Part shown: positions 46,161 through 61,338 of the stretch, one piece after another | How the letters are laid out: every line of letters starts with the position of its first letter | Position numbering within the stretch: position 1 is the first letter of the stretch | Assembly: GCF_014196835.1 (NCBI RefSeq) | Contig: NZ_JACIEK010000001.1 | Location: 558,001 to 622,000, forward strand | Origin: Aureimonas pseudogalii | GTDB lineage: Bacteria; Pseudomonadota; Alphaproteobacteria; Rhizobiales; Rhizobiaceae | Direction of reading: 5' to 3' | DNA: 64,000 nt | Program-made: the position numbers and the translations under genes | Notes under the pieces: generated by a model | Told to the model about the DNA's origin: nothing | The model's database searches: none | The model's input: the letters and a program-made list of their open reading frames with translations, nothing else

Positions 46161-46699
46161 GCGGGCGTGACCTCGGTTTCCTGGATCGCGGTGGCTCCGG
46201 CCGGCCGGCGCGGTGCGCCGCGCTGTCCGGCGGGTCCTGCCGCTTGCGGTGGTTCCGGCGTGGGCTGCGCCTCGATGCGACCGCGCAGGGTCGCGGCCAG
46301 GCGGTTCTGAGCCTCGATCACCTCGGCCACCATGGCGAGCTGCGCGCGCATCAGCCGGATGTCGGCCGACCCGGCGCCGGCGAGCGCTGCGCCCGGCCTC
46401 TGTAGGATGCTCTCACGAGCGACCGGCGGCGGTGCGCCCGAGTCGCTCCACGTCGAGGCTTCGGCTCCCGTTTCGGCGAGGAAGGCGGCGATCGCGTCGA
46501 TCGTGTTCAGCTCCTCGAAGAACTGCCGGATCTCGATGCGCCGGCCGTAGCGCGATTCGATCCAGCCGCGGGCCTCCAGCAGCATGATGGAATCGGCGCC
46601 CAGATCGAGGACGTTCGCCGACGTCGAGATGGCGCCGCGCGAGACCCGCAGCAGGGTCGCGAAATACTCGGCGAGATCGTCGCGAGGATGGGGCGGCAT
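46157..46699 (-). CDS. Discrete acyl carrier protein with C-terminal helical/Pro-rich extension
   Basis: A 180-residue protein. Residues about 5-75 form a carrier domain with the phosphopantetheine site Ser37 in LDLGADSIMLLE. A long extension follows, with an alpha-helical, possibly coiled-coil stretch (RLMRAQLAMVAEVIEAQNRL) and a Pro/Gly/Arg-rich tail. It is the first gene of the leftward operon, immediately before the FAAL. It could be the acceptor of the FAAL, or the missing extender ACP for the KS-AT at the front of the megasynthase (inference). The extension may be a docking helix. Length is about twice that of an ordinary ACP. Confidence 0.85.
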   Translation of the reverse strand: MPPHPRDDLAEYFATLLRVSRGAISTSANVLDLGADSIMLLEARGWIESRYGRRIEIRQFFEELNTIDAIAAFLAETGAEASTWSDSGAPPPVARESILQRPGAALAGAGSADIRLMRAQLAMVAEVIEAQNRLAATLRGRIEAQPTPEPPQAAGPAGQRGAPRRPAGATAIQETEVTPA

Positions 46700-47262
46700 G
46701 GTCGGGATGGATCTTCCAAGATCGCCCGTCGATCCTCACGTGTCGGCGGCCCCTCGGCCCCTCGACTCATGACGACCGGGGCGCGGCTCCACGGCAAATA
46801 ATCGCTGGTCTTCGTTGAAGCATCATGGGCTCCGATCCGTAAAGAACCCTTGAAGCGCGCCTCGCCTTCCGCTCTCGTGGTCGATCTCCGAACAAGATCT
46901 CCGTCGGTTGCAGGCATCCGACGCAGGTTTTATTCGCATCCCTTCCTATTTCACTCGGTCCGCCGGAAGCGGCCAGGATCCGTTGCGGCCGCCCCGCTGC
47001 CAGCGAAAGGCCTGCCGAAGCGCGGGAAACGGCGCCGATCCGTGCGTCGCGAGGGGGATCGCTCCCCTACGGCCGTCCGAAGAAGGCTCGTCCTCATCGC
47101 CTCTTAACTACTCTCGTCTACTCTTCGGCATCGAACCCCGATGCAGTCGTCCGTGCGGGACGCTGCGGCGGAGACCTCGAAGCGGCGGCCTCGCGCCCTC
47201 GCCGCGAGGCGGAACGTCTCGGCCCTGCGGCCGGGCGCCGAACTGTCCTGACGGGATCCTGC
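46700..47262. other. Divergent control region between the NRPS operon and the exporter operon
   Basis: A 563-base stretch without a credible gene. It must hold promoters for both directions, but no clear -35/-10 pair stands out. Features seen: CTACTCT twice at a 10-base period (47108-47114, 47118-47124), and a hairpin CCTCGCG-N7-CGCGAGG (47189-47209) in the probable leader of the exporter mRNA. The left half contains the region's only slightly AT-rich patch (about 46790-46850). Confidence 0.5.
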
Positions 47263-48387
47263 ATGACGACCCTGATCGCATGGCGCAACCTTCGGCACGA
47301 CCCGATCCGCTTCGCCGCGACGGTGGTCGGCATCGTGTTCGCCGTGGTCCTGATCTCGATGCAGACCGGCATGCTGATCGGCTTCATCCGCGCCTCGGCC
47401 GGCCTCGTCGAGAATGCCGGCGCCGATGTCTGGGTCGCCGCGCGCGGCACGAGCAACGTCGACCAGTCGGGCATCCTGCGCCAACCCGCCTTCTACCGCG
47501 CGCGGGCCGTGCCGGGCGTGGCCGAGGTCAGCCGGACGATCATCCAGTTCACCGGCTGGCGCAAGCCTGCCGGCGGCACCGAGTCCGTGATCATCGTCGG
47601 CTTCGATCCGCAGACCGGCTTCGCCGCGCCGTGGAACCTGGTGGAAGGATCGGTGGAGGCGCTCGCCGCGCCGAACGCGGTGATGATCGACAGGCTCTAC
47701 GCCGAGAAGCTCGGCGTCACCGCCGTCGGCGACCGGGTCGAGATCGCCGAGCGGCGCGCCGTCGTCGTCGGCTTCACGCAAGGGGTGCGCACCTTCACCC
47801 AGTCGCCCTACGTCTTCACCTCCTACGCCAACGCCCTGCGCTACACCAACATCGAGGACGGCGACGCCAGCTACATGCTGGTGAAGGCCGCACCCGGCGT
47901 CGAGCCGGCGACGCTCGCCGCCGATCTCGGCGCCGTCCTCGGCAAGGAGGAGGTCCTGACCACGCAGGCTTTCGCAGCCCGCACCCGTGACTACTGGATC
48001 CTCACCACGGGCGCGGGATCGGCGCTCGTCCTCGGCGCGGCGCTCGGCGGCCTCGTCGGCATCATCATCGTGGCGCAGACGCTCTATGCGGCGACGGTGG
48101 AGCGCCTCGCCGAATACGCCACGCTCAGCGCCATCGGCGCGGGCAGCGGCTATCTCAACGCCATCGTCCTGAAGCAGGCGATGATCGCCGGCACGATCGG
48201 CTTCGTCATCGCGGGAACGATCGCCTGGGCCATGGCGGCCTCCTCGACCTCCTCGCCGGCCGCGATCCTCCTCTCGCCCCTCGCGCTGGCGCTGATCGGC
48301 GTGCTCACCCTCGCCATGTGCGCCGTCTCCTCGATGCTCGCGGTTCGCAAGCTCTACCGCATCGACCCCACGAGCGTGTTCCGATGA
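47263..48387 (+). CDS. ABC exporter permease, DevC/MacB-like (FtsX family)
   Basis: A 374-residue permease with one N-terminal membrane helix (FAATVVGIVFAVVLISMQTGML), a large extracytoplasmic domain (about 45-245) and three C-terminal helices ending near LAVRKLYRIDPTSVFR. This FtsX topology and the gene order permease-ATPase-membrane fusion protein match DevC-DevA-DevB, the heterocyst glycolipid exporter of cyanobacteria. Relatives in proteobacteria are found with acyl-lipid or polyketide genes. It is the first gene of a three-gene operon coupled by ATGA overlaps. It probably exports the lipidated product made by this cluster. Confidence 0.88.
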   Translation: MTTLIAWRNLRHDPIRFAATVVGIVFAVVLISMQTGMLIGFIRASAGLVENAGADVWVAARGTSNVDQSGILRQPAFYRARAVPGVAEVSRTIIQFTGWRKPAGGTESVIIVGFDPQTGFAAPWNLVEGSVEALAAPNAVMIDRLYAEKLGVTAVGDRVEIAERRAVVVGFTQGVRTFTQSPYVFTSYANALRYTNIEDGDASYMLVKAAPGVEPATLAADLGAVLGKEEVLTTQAFAARTRDYWILTTGAGSALVLGAALGGLVGIIIVAQTLYAATVERLAEYATLSAIGAGSGYLNAIVLKQAMIAGTIGFVIAGTIAWAMAASSTSSPAAILLSPLALALIGVLTLAMCAVSSMLAVRKLYRIDPTSVFR

Positions 48388-49109
48388 GCGCGAACGATCA
48401 GGCTCTCGTGGTCGAGGACGCCGCCCTCACCTATGGAAGCGGCGAGGCCGCGACGCCTGCCCTGCGGGGCGTCTCGCTGACGGCGCGTCCCGGCGAAGTG
48501 CTGCTGATCCGCGGCCCCTCGGGCAGCGGCAAGACGACGCTGCTGCAGCTCATGGGCGCCCTGAAGACGCCCGACCGCGGCCGCGTGTCGATCTGCGGCA
48601 CGTCCACGACGGGCCTCGGCCAGCGCCAGCTGCAGGCGATCCGGCTGCGGCGGATCGGCTTCGTGTTCCAGTTCTTCAACCTCTTCCCCACCCTGTCGGC
48701 CTGGGAGAACGTCGCGCTGCCGCTCGATCTCGTCGGGCGCGACCGACGGTCCGCCGAACGGCGCGCCCGCGCGCTCCTGGCCGATCTCGGCCTCGCCGAT
48801 CGCGCCGACCACCGGCCGGGCGAGCTCTCCGGCGGCCAGCGCCAGCGCGTGGCCGTCGCCCGCGCCCTGGCGCACGATCCCCAGGTGATCCTCGCCGACG
48901 AACCGACGGCCGCGCTCGACGGCGCCAGCGGCCTCGTCGTGGTGGAGACGCTTCGAAGCCTCGCCCATCGCGAGGGCCGCATCGTGGTGCTGGTCTCCCA
49001 CGACGCGCGCCTCGCCGACAAGGCCGATCGCGAGATCACCGTCGAGGACGGGCGGATCGTGGCGGAGCAACGGAAGCGAGCGTCGATGCCGGCCGGAGAC
49101 ATCGCATGA
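48384..49109 (+). CDS. ABC exporter ATPase, DevA/LolD-like
   Basis: A 241-residue ATPase. Walker A GPSGSGKTT is at residues 44-52. The Q-loop region FVFQFFNLFPTLSAWENV is typical of the LolD/MacB/DevA group, followed by signature LSGGQRQRVAVARAL and Walker B VILADEPTAALD. The start is the ATG at 48384 overlapping the permease stop. An upstream in-frame start would only read through the permease gene. It energises the DevC-type permease. Confidence 0.93.
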   Translation: MSANDQALVVEDAALTYGSGEAATPALRGVSLTARPGEVLLIRGPSGSGKTTLLQLMGALKTPDRGRVSICGTSTTGLGQRQLQAIRLRRIGFVFQFFNLFPTLSAWENVALPLDLVGRDRRSAERRARALLADLGLADRADHRPGELSGGQRQRVAVARALAHDPQVILADEPTAALDGASGLVVVETLRSLAHREGRIVVLVSHDARLADKADREITVEDGRIVAEQRKRASMPAGDIA

Positions 49110-50224
49110 GAACGTCGCTCAAGATCGTCGCGGTCGGGCTTCTGGCCGGGGCCGCCTATCTCGGCTTCTGGCCCGGCGAGGGACCGCAGGACACGGCATC
49201 GGGCGACGCACCCGGCGCGCCGAGGGCGGCGGCGGCGGTCGAGGCGCGCCCCTCCACGATCATCGCCGGTCTCGGCGTCGTCGAGCCGAACGGGGGCACG
49301 ATCGAGCTGGCGTCCGAACTGCCGGGCGTGATCACCGTCCTGCACGTCGCGGAAGGCGACCGCGTGAAGAGCGGCGACATCGTCGCCGAGCTCGGGAACG
49401 GCGAATTGCGCGCCAAGGTCGCGCAGGCGGAGGCGCAGCTGGCGATCCGGCGCGCCGATCTCCAGCGGATCGAGAACGGCTCGCGCCTGCAGGACGTCGC
49501 GCAGGGCGAGAGCCGCGTGGCGGAGCTGCGGGCCGGGCTCGAACTGGCGGAGGCCGATCTCCAGCGGGCCGTCCAGTTGCAGAAGAACGGCACCGTCTCG
49601 AAGCGCGCGCTCCAGGCCGCGACCAACGTGCGGACCGTCGCGCTGAAGCAGCTCGACGCCGCCGAGGAGGCGCTCTCTCTCCTGCGGGAAGGCTCCCGGG
49701 CCGAGGAAACGCTCGCCGCCCGTGCCGAGGTCGCGCTCGCGCAGGAGCAGCTCGCGGAGGCGGAGGCCTATGTCGCCAAGTCCGTGATCCGGGCGAGCCG
49801 CGACGGCACGGTGCTGCGCCTGCTCCGGGAGGCCGGCGAGGCGGTGTCCACCCAGCCCGCCACGGCGCTGGCCGAGATCGGCGACACCTCCCGGCTGGTG
49901 GTTCGCGCGCAGATCGACGAGGCCGACATCGCCGACCTCCTGGTCGGGCAGCGCGCCGAGATCGCCGCGCCCGCGCTCGGCGGTCGGCGGCTGACCGGCC
50001 GCATCGAGCGCATCAGCCCGCGCATCGGCGCCAAGATCGTCAATGCCGACACCGCCGACGAGAAGCGCGACGCGCGCGTTCTCGACGTGATCGTGGCGCT
50101 CGAACCGGGCACCGAGCTTCCCGTCAACCTACGCGTCGACGTCTTCATCGACACGGGCGAGCGCGTCGCGATCCTCGACGAAACGCCGGCGTCGGCGATG
50201 CCGGACTGGGTCATCCGGCGGTAG
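49106..50224 (+). CDS. Periplasmic adaptor (HlyD/DevB family membrane fusion protein)
   Basis: A 372-residue adaptor. It has a single N-terminal membrane anchor (about residues 5-22), a biotinyl-lipoyl half (GVITVLHVAEGDRVKSGDIVAEL), a long alpha-helical hairpin rich in Ala/Glu/Leu/Arg (about 105-215), the second lipoyl half (IRASRDGTVLRLLREAGEAV), and a beta-barrel domain. This is the DevB/HlyD layout that bridges an inner-membrane ABC exporter to an outer-membrane TolC-like channel. No TolC gene is in the window. It ends 22 bases before the convergent FAAL-like gene. Confidence 0.92.
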   Translation: MRTSLKIVAVGLLAGAAYLGFWPGEGPQDTASGDAPGAPRAAAAVEARPSTIIAGLGVVEPNGGTIELASELPGVITVLHVAEGDRVKSGDIVAELGNGELRAKVAQAEAQLAIRRADLQRIENGSRLQDVAQGESRVAELRAGLELAEADLQRAVQLQKNGTVSKRALQAATNVRTVALKQLDAAEEALSLLREGSRAEETLAARAEVALAQEQLAEAEAYVAKSVIRASRDGTVLRLLREAGEAVSTQPATALAEIGDTSRLVVRAQIDEADIADLLVGQRAEIAAPALGGRRLTGRIERISPRIGAKIVNADTADEKRDARVLDVIVALEPGTELPVNLRVDVFIDTGERVAILDETPASAMPDWVIRR

Positions 50225-50246
50225 CGCCGGCGCGCGGGAGCGCGCG

Positions 50247-52049
50247 TCAGGCCTTGCCGGCCGGACGGGCCGAGCGCGGGCCGTGGTCGAAGAGGAGCTC
50301 GGCCGACCCCTCGATGATTCGCGCGCGGATGAGCGAGCGCTGGATCTTGCCGCTCGGCGTCTTCGGCACGCCGCCGGCCGCCAGCAGGATCACCCGCCGC
50401 GGGCCGACCCCGTGCGCGGCCGAAACCGCCGCGGCGACGGCGCGGGCGACGGCCGCCATGTCGGCTTCGCCGAGCGGGGCGATCTCGCAGGCGAGTGCGA
50501 AGCCCGGATCGTCCTCGTCCTCGGTCATGAAGGCGGCCGAGGCGCCCCGGCGAACGCTCGCATGCGCCTCCTCGGCCGTCGCCTCGATGTCGTGCGGATA
50601 ATGGTTGCGGCCGCGCAGCACGATCAGGTCCCGCTCGCGTCCGGTGACGAAGAGTTCGCCGTCGAGACGGAAGCCGAGATCGCCGGTCCGCAGGAAAGGC
50701 CCCTCGCCCGAGGCGAGACGCGCGGCGAAGATGCCGTCCTCCTCCGCCCGCGGCGCGAAATAGCCCGACGCGACGCTCGGCCCCTGCAGCCAGATCTCGC
50801 CGACCCGGCCTTCACCCAGCGCGACACCCGCGGCGGGATCGACGATCTCCAGCCGCTGCCCCCCCGCGACCCGGCCGCAGCCAATGAGCGTCGCCGTCGA
50901 GCCCGCCGCGGCATCCGGCGCGGCCCGCACCGGGCGCCCGGCCTCGAGGCTCGCCTTGTCGATCGTTGCCGCCGTCGTCGGCGCGCCCGGCTGTCCGCCG
51001 GTGACGAAGAGCGTCGCCTCGGCGAGCCCGTAACAGGGATAGAATGCCTGCGGGCGGAAGCCGGCGGGCGCCGCGAAGGCGGCGAACCGGTCGAGCACCG
51101 ACTGACGCACGGGCTCGGCGCCGTTGAAGGCGTGCGTCCAGCGCGAGAGGTCGAGCCCTTCGAGCCCGGAGGGCGCGATCCGGCGGGCGCAGACGTCGTA
51201 GGCGAAGTTCGGCCCGCCCGAGATGGTCGCCCCGAACCCGGAGATCGCCTTCAGCCAGCGCTCGGGCCGCCGCAGGAACCGCGCGGGCGAGAACATGACG
51301 CAGCGCCCGCCGACCTGCAGCGCCATCAGCACCGCGCCGATCAGCCCCATGTCGTGGGAGAGCGGAAGCCAGGAGACGCCGACGTCGCCGGTCCGGTAGC
51401 CGAAGCTCTCGGCCTGCGTCGCGAGATTGTGCAGGACGTTGCGATGCGTCAGCGCGACGCCGCGCGGCATCCGCGTCGAGCCCGACGTGTACTGGATCAG
51501 CGCGAGGTCGCCATTGCCGCGGACGAGGCCCGGCAGCGCCCCGCCCTCGCCAGAGCGCGGCGCCATCGGCCGGTCGCTGGCGAGCCAGCGCAGGCCGAGC
51601 TCGTCCACCGCGTCCTCGTCGATGCCCTGCATCTCCGACAGGACCGCATGCGGGCCGAGCACCGCCTTCGCGCCGCAGTCGCGCACGATGCCAGTGAAGC
51701 GGTCGAAGGCCTTCAGCGCGCCGGCATGGACGCCCGACACCGGAACGGCGCCGGCATAGAGACAGCCCAGAAGCCCGATCACCGTGTCCGGCCCGTCGCC
51801 GTAGAGCAGCATCACCCGCTCGCCCGGCTTCACGAACCGGGCGACGCTCGCGCCGACGATGCGGGCCTCCTCGCACAGACCCGCGAAGGTGATGTCGCGC
51901 GAGACGGTCTCGCCGTCCTCCATCCAGGAATAGACGACGGCGTCCGGCCGATCCCGCGCCCAGGCCTCGGCCACCGAGAGCAGCGTGCCGGTGTGCCAGT
52001 CGACGGGCGCCGCGGACCGGGCGGTGTCGAAGCGGACCTGTTCGTTCAC
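50247..52049 (-). CDS. Second fatty acyl-AMP ligase-like enzyme, no carrier domain
   Basis: A 600-residue acyl-AMP ligase. Motifs are YTSGSTRMPRGVALTHRN (the STR-xP variant also known in mycobacterial FAALs), WLPLSHDMGLIG, YGLAEATLFVTGG, TGDLGFR, the FAAL-type LIVLRGRNHYPHDIE and the A10 Lys in KTPSGKIQ. Unlike the ligase at 44031 it stops without an ACP. It starts at GTG 52049, whose GTGA overlaps the thioesterase stop; an upstream extension would shadow that gene. It is the third gene of the PKS operon (PKS, thioesterase, FAAL). It probably charges the PKS or the discrete ACP with a starter acid, or reactivates the PKS product for transfer to the NRPS line. Confidence 0.88.
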   Translation of the reverse strand: MNEQVRFDTARSAAPVDWHTGTLLSVAEAWARDRPDAVVYSWMEDGETVSRDITFAGLCEEARIVGASVARFVKPGERVMLLYGDGPDTVIGLLGCLYAGAVPVSGVHAGALKAFDRFTGIVRDCGAKAVLGPHAVLSEMQGIDEDAVDELGLRWLASDRPMAPRSGEGGALPGLVRGNGDLALIQYTSGSTRMPRGVALTHRNVLHNLATQAESFGYRTGDVGVSWLPLSHDMGLIGAVLMALQVGGRCVMFSPARFLRRPERWLKAISGFGATISGGPNFAYDVCARRIAPSGLEGLDLSRWTHAFNGAEPVRQSVLDRFAAFAAPAGFRPQAFYPCYGLAEATLFVTGGQPGAPTTAATIDKASLEAGRPVRAAPDAAAGSTATLIGCGRVAGGQRLEIVDPAAGVALGEGRVGEIWLQGPSVASGYFAPRAEEDGIFAARLASGEGPFLRTGDLGFRLDGELFVTGRERDLIVLRGRNHYPHDIEATAEEAHASVRRGASAAFMTEDEDDPGFALACEIAPLGEADMAAVARAVAAAVSAAHGVGPRRVILLAAGGVPKTPSGKIQRSLIRARIIEGSAELLFDHGPRSARPAGKA

Positions 52050-52846
52050 GGGTGCGCCTCCTGGCGGACGGGGCGCGCGCCGTCGCGGCCGCGGCGGTGA
52101 GCGGCGTCGAGGCCGCGAAACAGCGCCGAGCAGGCTTCGGCGACGACGGCGCCGGGCTGGTCCTTCAGATAGAAATGGCCGCCGGGAAAGAGCCGGAGGC
52201 GGAAGCCGCCGTCCGCGAGGTCGGCCCAGGATTCGAGCGCCGAACGCGGCACGCCGCGGTCGTCCGCCCCGCCGAGCGCCAGGATGGCGGCGGGCACGCG
52301 CAGATCTCCGGGCGGGTGCCAGGTCTCGAGCGCGGCGAAATCGGCCCGCGCGACGCGCATCGTCATCGCCATCATCTCGCTCGAGCGGCGAATGGCGTCG
52401 GGCAGGCCGCCGAGCGCGGCCAACGCCTCGGCGAAGCGTTCGTCGGGAAGTTCGTGCAGATCGGGGGCGAGCGGGGGATGGTGCGGCGCCCGGCTGGCGG
52501 AGACGATCAGGGCCGCGGGCGCCGGCAGGCCGCGCGCGGCGAGCGTCGCCGCCGTCGCGCACGCGAGACGCGCGCCCATCGAGTGCCCGAACAGCGCATA
52601 GGGCAGGTCGAGCCGAGGCTCCATCGCGTCGGCGAGACGCGCGGCCAGAGCCCCCATGTCGGTGACGGGCGCCTCGGCCATGCGGCTTTCGCGCCCCGGA
52701 AGCTGCACCGCGCAGATGTCGATCTCGGCCGGGGCCAGCGCGGCCCAGCCGGCGAAGGACGACGCGCCGCCGCCGGCGTGATGAAGGCAGAAGAGGCGCG
52801 CCGTCGCCTCCGGGCGTGCCGGACCGTGCCGGAACCAGGATGTCAT
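52046..52846 (-). CDS. Type II thioesterase
   Basis: A 266-residue alpha/beta hydrolase of the external thioesterase family. It opens with LFCLHHAGGGASSF, followed by VQLPGRESRM, the nucleophile Ser89 in GHSMGA, the Asp in the LGGADDRGVP region and the His in PGGHFYLKD. Such proteins clear misloaded or stalled acyl groups from carrier domains and sometimes release products. It lies 13 bases after the PKS stop and overlaps the FAAL start. A second copy of the family sits at 62696, so each half of the cluster has its own editing enzyme. Confidence 0.92.
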   Translation of the reverse strand: MTSWFRHGPARPEATARLFCLHHAGGGASSFAGWAALAPAEIDICAVQLPGRESRMAEAPVTDMGALAARLADAMEPRLDLPYALFGHSMGARLACATAATLAARGLPAPAALIVSASRAPHHPPLAPDLHELPDERFAEALAALGGLPDAIRRSSEMMAMTMRVARADFAALETWHPPGDLRVPAAILALGGADDRGVPRSALESWADLADGGFRLRLFPGGHFYLKDQPGAVVAEACSALFRGLDAAHRRGRDGARPVRQEAHP

Positions 52847-52859
52847 CGCGTCCGCCTCC

Positions 52860-59207
<6,348 letters not shown>

Positions 59208-59856
59208 GTGACACCTCTGCGACGATCGTGTGTTCTTGAAGCACCTTCAATAGCAGCAACAGCGGCAAAAGACGTTATGAGATACGCTTAACATTGCGTT
59301 GTAGTAAACAACGAAGCCAGCATCTCAAAAGGATTGGCTGCCTTATTTAAATAGCGAAGATTTTATGAGAATCACCTCTCGTCGCTTCGATCGAAAACGC
59401 GCATGGATTGCATAGAATCCCAAGTGAATTCTAGAGATTCCAATTTTATATATTCACTATCTACTGAGCAAAAGATGGTTAGCGGCATATTAAAATTGTG
59501 CTCTGCCGGCTTCCCGATTATGCCTCGCCTTGCATCCTTCAACACCGCATTGACGAGAGCAGACCGGTTGATGGCGACCTCGAACCTATCGCGACGAGAG
59601 GCTCGCCACTTGGCCTTCGACGCGCCGTCGTCGCCGGCCTTCGGCCCGCAGACGATCCGGCCGTTACCGAACTCTTCCCCAGCCGGTTCCGGCTGAGCCT
59701 GCATCCGATCCGGGGGTCGGCAACCCCCGGCGCCCTACGGACCGCGCCGATCGAGCGACGGCCGGTCATCGACCCATCGACCGATGCGGAGCCCCGTGGT
59801 CGGCAGCCCCGGCTGCCCGGCCGGCCCCCTCGCGCCGATCCCACCGGAGTATCGCC
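59208..59856. other. AT-rich divergent control region between the PKS operon and the monooxygenase operon
   Basis: The left 290 bases (59208-59500) are strikingly AT-rich for this window; the rest is GC-rich leader. Features seen: inverted repeat CGTTGT-N5-ACAACG (59297-59313), palindrome TATTTAAATA (59344-59353), GGATT-N6-AATCC (59405-59420), and hairpins CCGGGGG-N7-CCCCCGG (59709-59729) and GGCAGC-N4-GCTGCC (59802-59817) ahead of the monooxygenase. Small open frames here lack RBSs, family resemblance and the codon bias of the neighbours, so I call no gene. This is the likeliest regulated promoter of the cluster. Confidence 0.55.
59297..59313. promoter_or_regulatory. Inverted repeat, candidate operator upstream of the PKS
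   Basis: CGTTGT-AGTAA-ACAACG is a perfect 6-bp dyad 90 bases upstream of the PKS start. On the minus strand TTGAGA lies about 20 bases upstream, with TACAAC, inside the dyad, as a poor -10. A repressor-type site is plausible but unproven. Confidence 0.35.
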
Positions 59857-61338
59857 GTGCCCGAAGCCAGACCCGCCGCCTTCGCCGGACAGAAGATCGT
59901 CATCGTCGGCGCGGGCCTTGCCGGAACGCTCTGCGCGATCATGCTGGCGCAACGCGGCGCCCGCGTCGAGATCATCGAGCGACAGACCTTCGATCCCAAA
60001 GACGACTACAGCAACCGGCGCTCGTTCAACGTCACGGTGAGCAGCCGCGGCGAGGCGGCGATGAAGGCCGCGGGGATCTGGGACCGCGTGAAGGCACGCA
60101 CCATCGCGATCACCGGCCGCACCTGCCACGAGGGCCTCGGTTCGACCTTCTTCTCCTACAGCCGCGACCGGTCCGTCGCCCTCCATGGGGCGCGCCGCTC
60201 GGACGTGAACGGCGAACTTCTGGCTGCGGCGGCCGAGCACGAAGGCATCGCCATCCGCTTCGGCTGGACGCTTCGCGATCTCGACAAGGCGAGCGGCGCC
60301 CTGACGATCGCCCCCGTCGCCAGCGACGCGCCGGCCGAGACGATCGGCGACGCCGACTTCGTCATCGGCGCGGACGGGGTTCATTCGGCCGTGCGGCGCC
60401 TCATCCATCGCGGCGAGCGCGCCGACTTCACGCAGCGCTATCTCGACTGGAACTATCGCGAGATTGCCATCCCCGCCGGCCCGGACGCGGACCATCCCTG
60501 GCGGATGGATCCGAACTCGCTGCATCTCTGGCCACGCGGCGATCTCATGATGTTCGCGCTGCCGAACCCGGACGGCTCGTTCACCGGCAACTTCATCTAC
60601 CCCTGCGCGAGGGAGGCCGACTTCGCGGCGATCGGTCTCGTCGGCGAGATGTTCCGCCGCGAGTTTCCCGACGTGGCCGCGCTCGTTCCGGACGCCGAGG
60701 AGCGCCTGCGCGTGACGCCGCCCTCCTACTTCCCGACCCAGCGCAACTCGAAATGGTCGCATGGCGACCGGTTCGTGCTGCTCGGCGACGCCGCCCATGC
60801 CACGGTCCCCTTCTACGGGCAGGGCATGAACTCGGCCTTCGAGAGCGTGCTCGAGCTCGTCTCCTGCCTGGAGCGCTTCCCGCGTTCCGAGCGGGCGCGG
60901 GCGTTCGAGGCCTATCAGAGCGCCCGCAAGCCCCACACCGACGCGGTGGCCGACCTCTCGATCGAGAATTTCGACGAGCTGCGTTCGCGCTTCCGCCACG
61001 TCGTGCCGCAGGCCCGGCGGCGGGTCGAGGTCCTGCTCAACCGCCTGCTGCCGAACGCCTTCGTGCCGCTGCACGTCAGGGTCTCGCATTCGCTGGAGGG
61101 CTACCGCACGGCCATCGACGCCTGCGCCCGGCGCGATCGCCTCCTGCGCTGGTTCGGCTTCGATCTCCTCGTCTACGCCGCGGCGGGCGGGCAGATCGCC
61201 GCCACCGCGCTCCACCGCGTCTGGCACGGCGGCACGGGGCTGTCGGAGCATCTCGCACGGAGGCGCGCCGTGGCCGCGGCGCATGTCGAGGCCGAGGCGC
61301 TGCTGCCCGGCGATCCGTCGTCGGAGCGCCCGGCGTGA
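59857..61338 (+). CDS. FAD-dependent monooxygenase, kynurenine 3-monooxygenase-like
   Basis: A 493-residue class A flavin monooxygenase. It has GAGLAG at 18-23, the DG motif FVIGADGVHSAVRRL, and the GD motif LLGDAAHATVPFYGQGMNSAFE starting near 309. The middle block LHLWPRGDLMMFALPNPDGS is characteristic of kynurenine 3-monooxygenases (KMO), as is the early NRRSFNVTVSSRG. The C terminus carries a hydrophobic segment. GTG start at 59857 with CGGAG seven bases upstream. No kynurenine pathway genes are nearby, so here it is more likely a tailoring hydroxylase for an aromatic precursor or the assembled product (inference). First gene of a four-gene coupled operon. Confidence 0.85.
   Translation: MPEARPAAFAGQKIVIVGAGLAGTLCAIMLAQRGARVEIIERQTFDPKDDYSNRRSFNVTVSSRGEAAMKAAGIWDRVKARTIAITGRTCHEGLGSTFFSYSRDRSVALHGARRSDVNGELLAAAAEHEGIAIRFGWTLRDLDKASGALTIAPVASDAPAETIGDADFVIGADGVHSAVRRLIHRGERADFTQRYLDWNYREIAIPAGPDADHPWRMDPNSLHLWPRGDLMMFALPNPDGSFTGNFIYPCAREADFAAIGLVGEMFRREFPDVAALVPDAEERLRVTPPSYFPTQRNSKWSHGDRFVLLGDAAHATVPFYGQGMNSAFESVLELVSCLERFPRSERARAFEAYQSARKPHTDAVADLSIENFDELRSRFRHVVPQARRRVEVLLNRLLPNAFVPLHVRVSHSLEGYRTAIDACARRDRLLRWFGFDLLVYAAAGGQIAATALHRVWHGGTGLSEHLARRRAVAAAHVEAEALLPGDPSSERPA

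Noticed and set aside
59372-59704. Small overlapping open frames on both strands in the AT-rich region (59372-59704 minus, 59403-59696 plus)
   Set aside because: No RBS, no family resemblance, no neighbour-like codon bias, and they overlap each other; better explained as leader or control DNA.
59857-61338. Calling this enzyme a tryptophan halogenase or salicylate hydroxylase
   Set aside because: The central LHLWPRGDLMM and early SFNVTVSSRG blocks fit the KMO group better, and the halogenase WxWxIP motif is absent.
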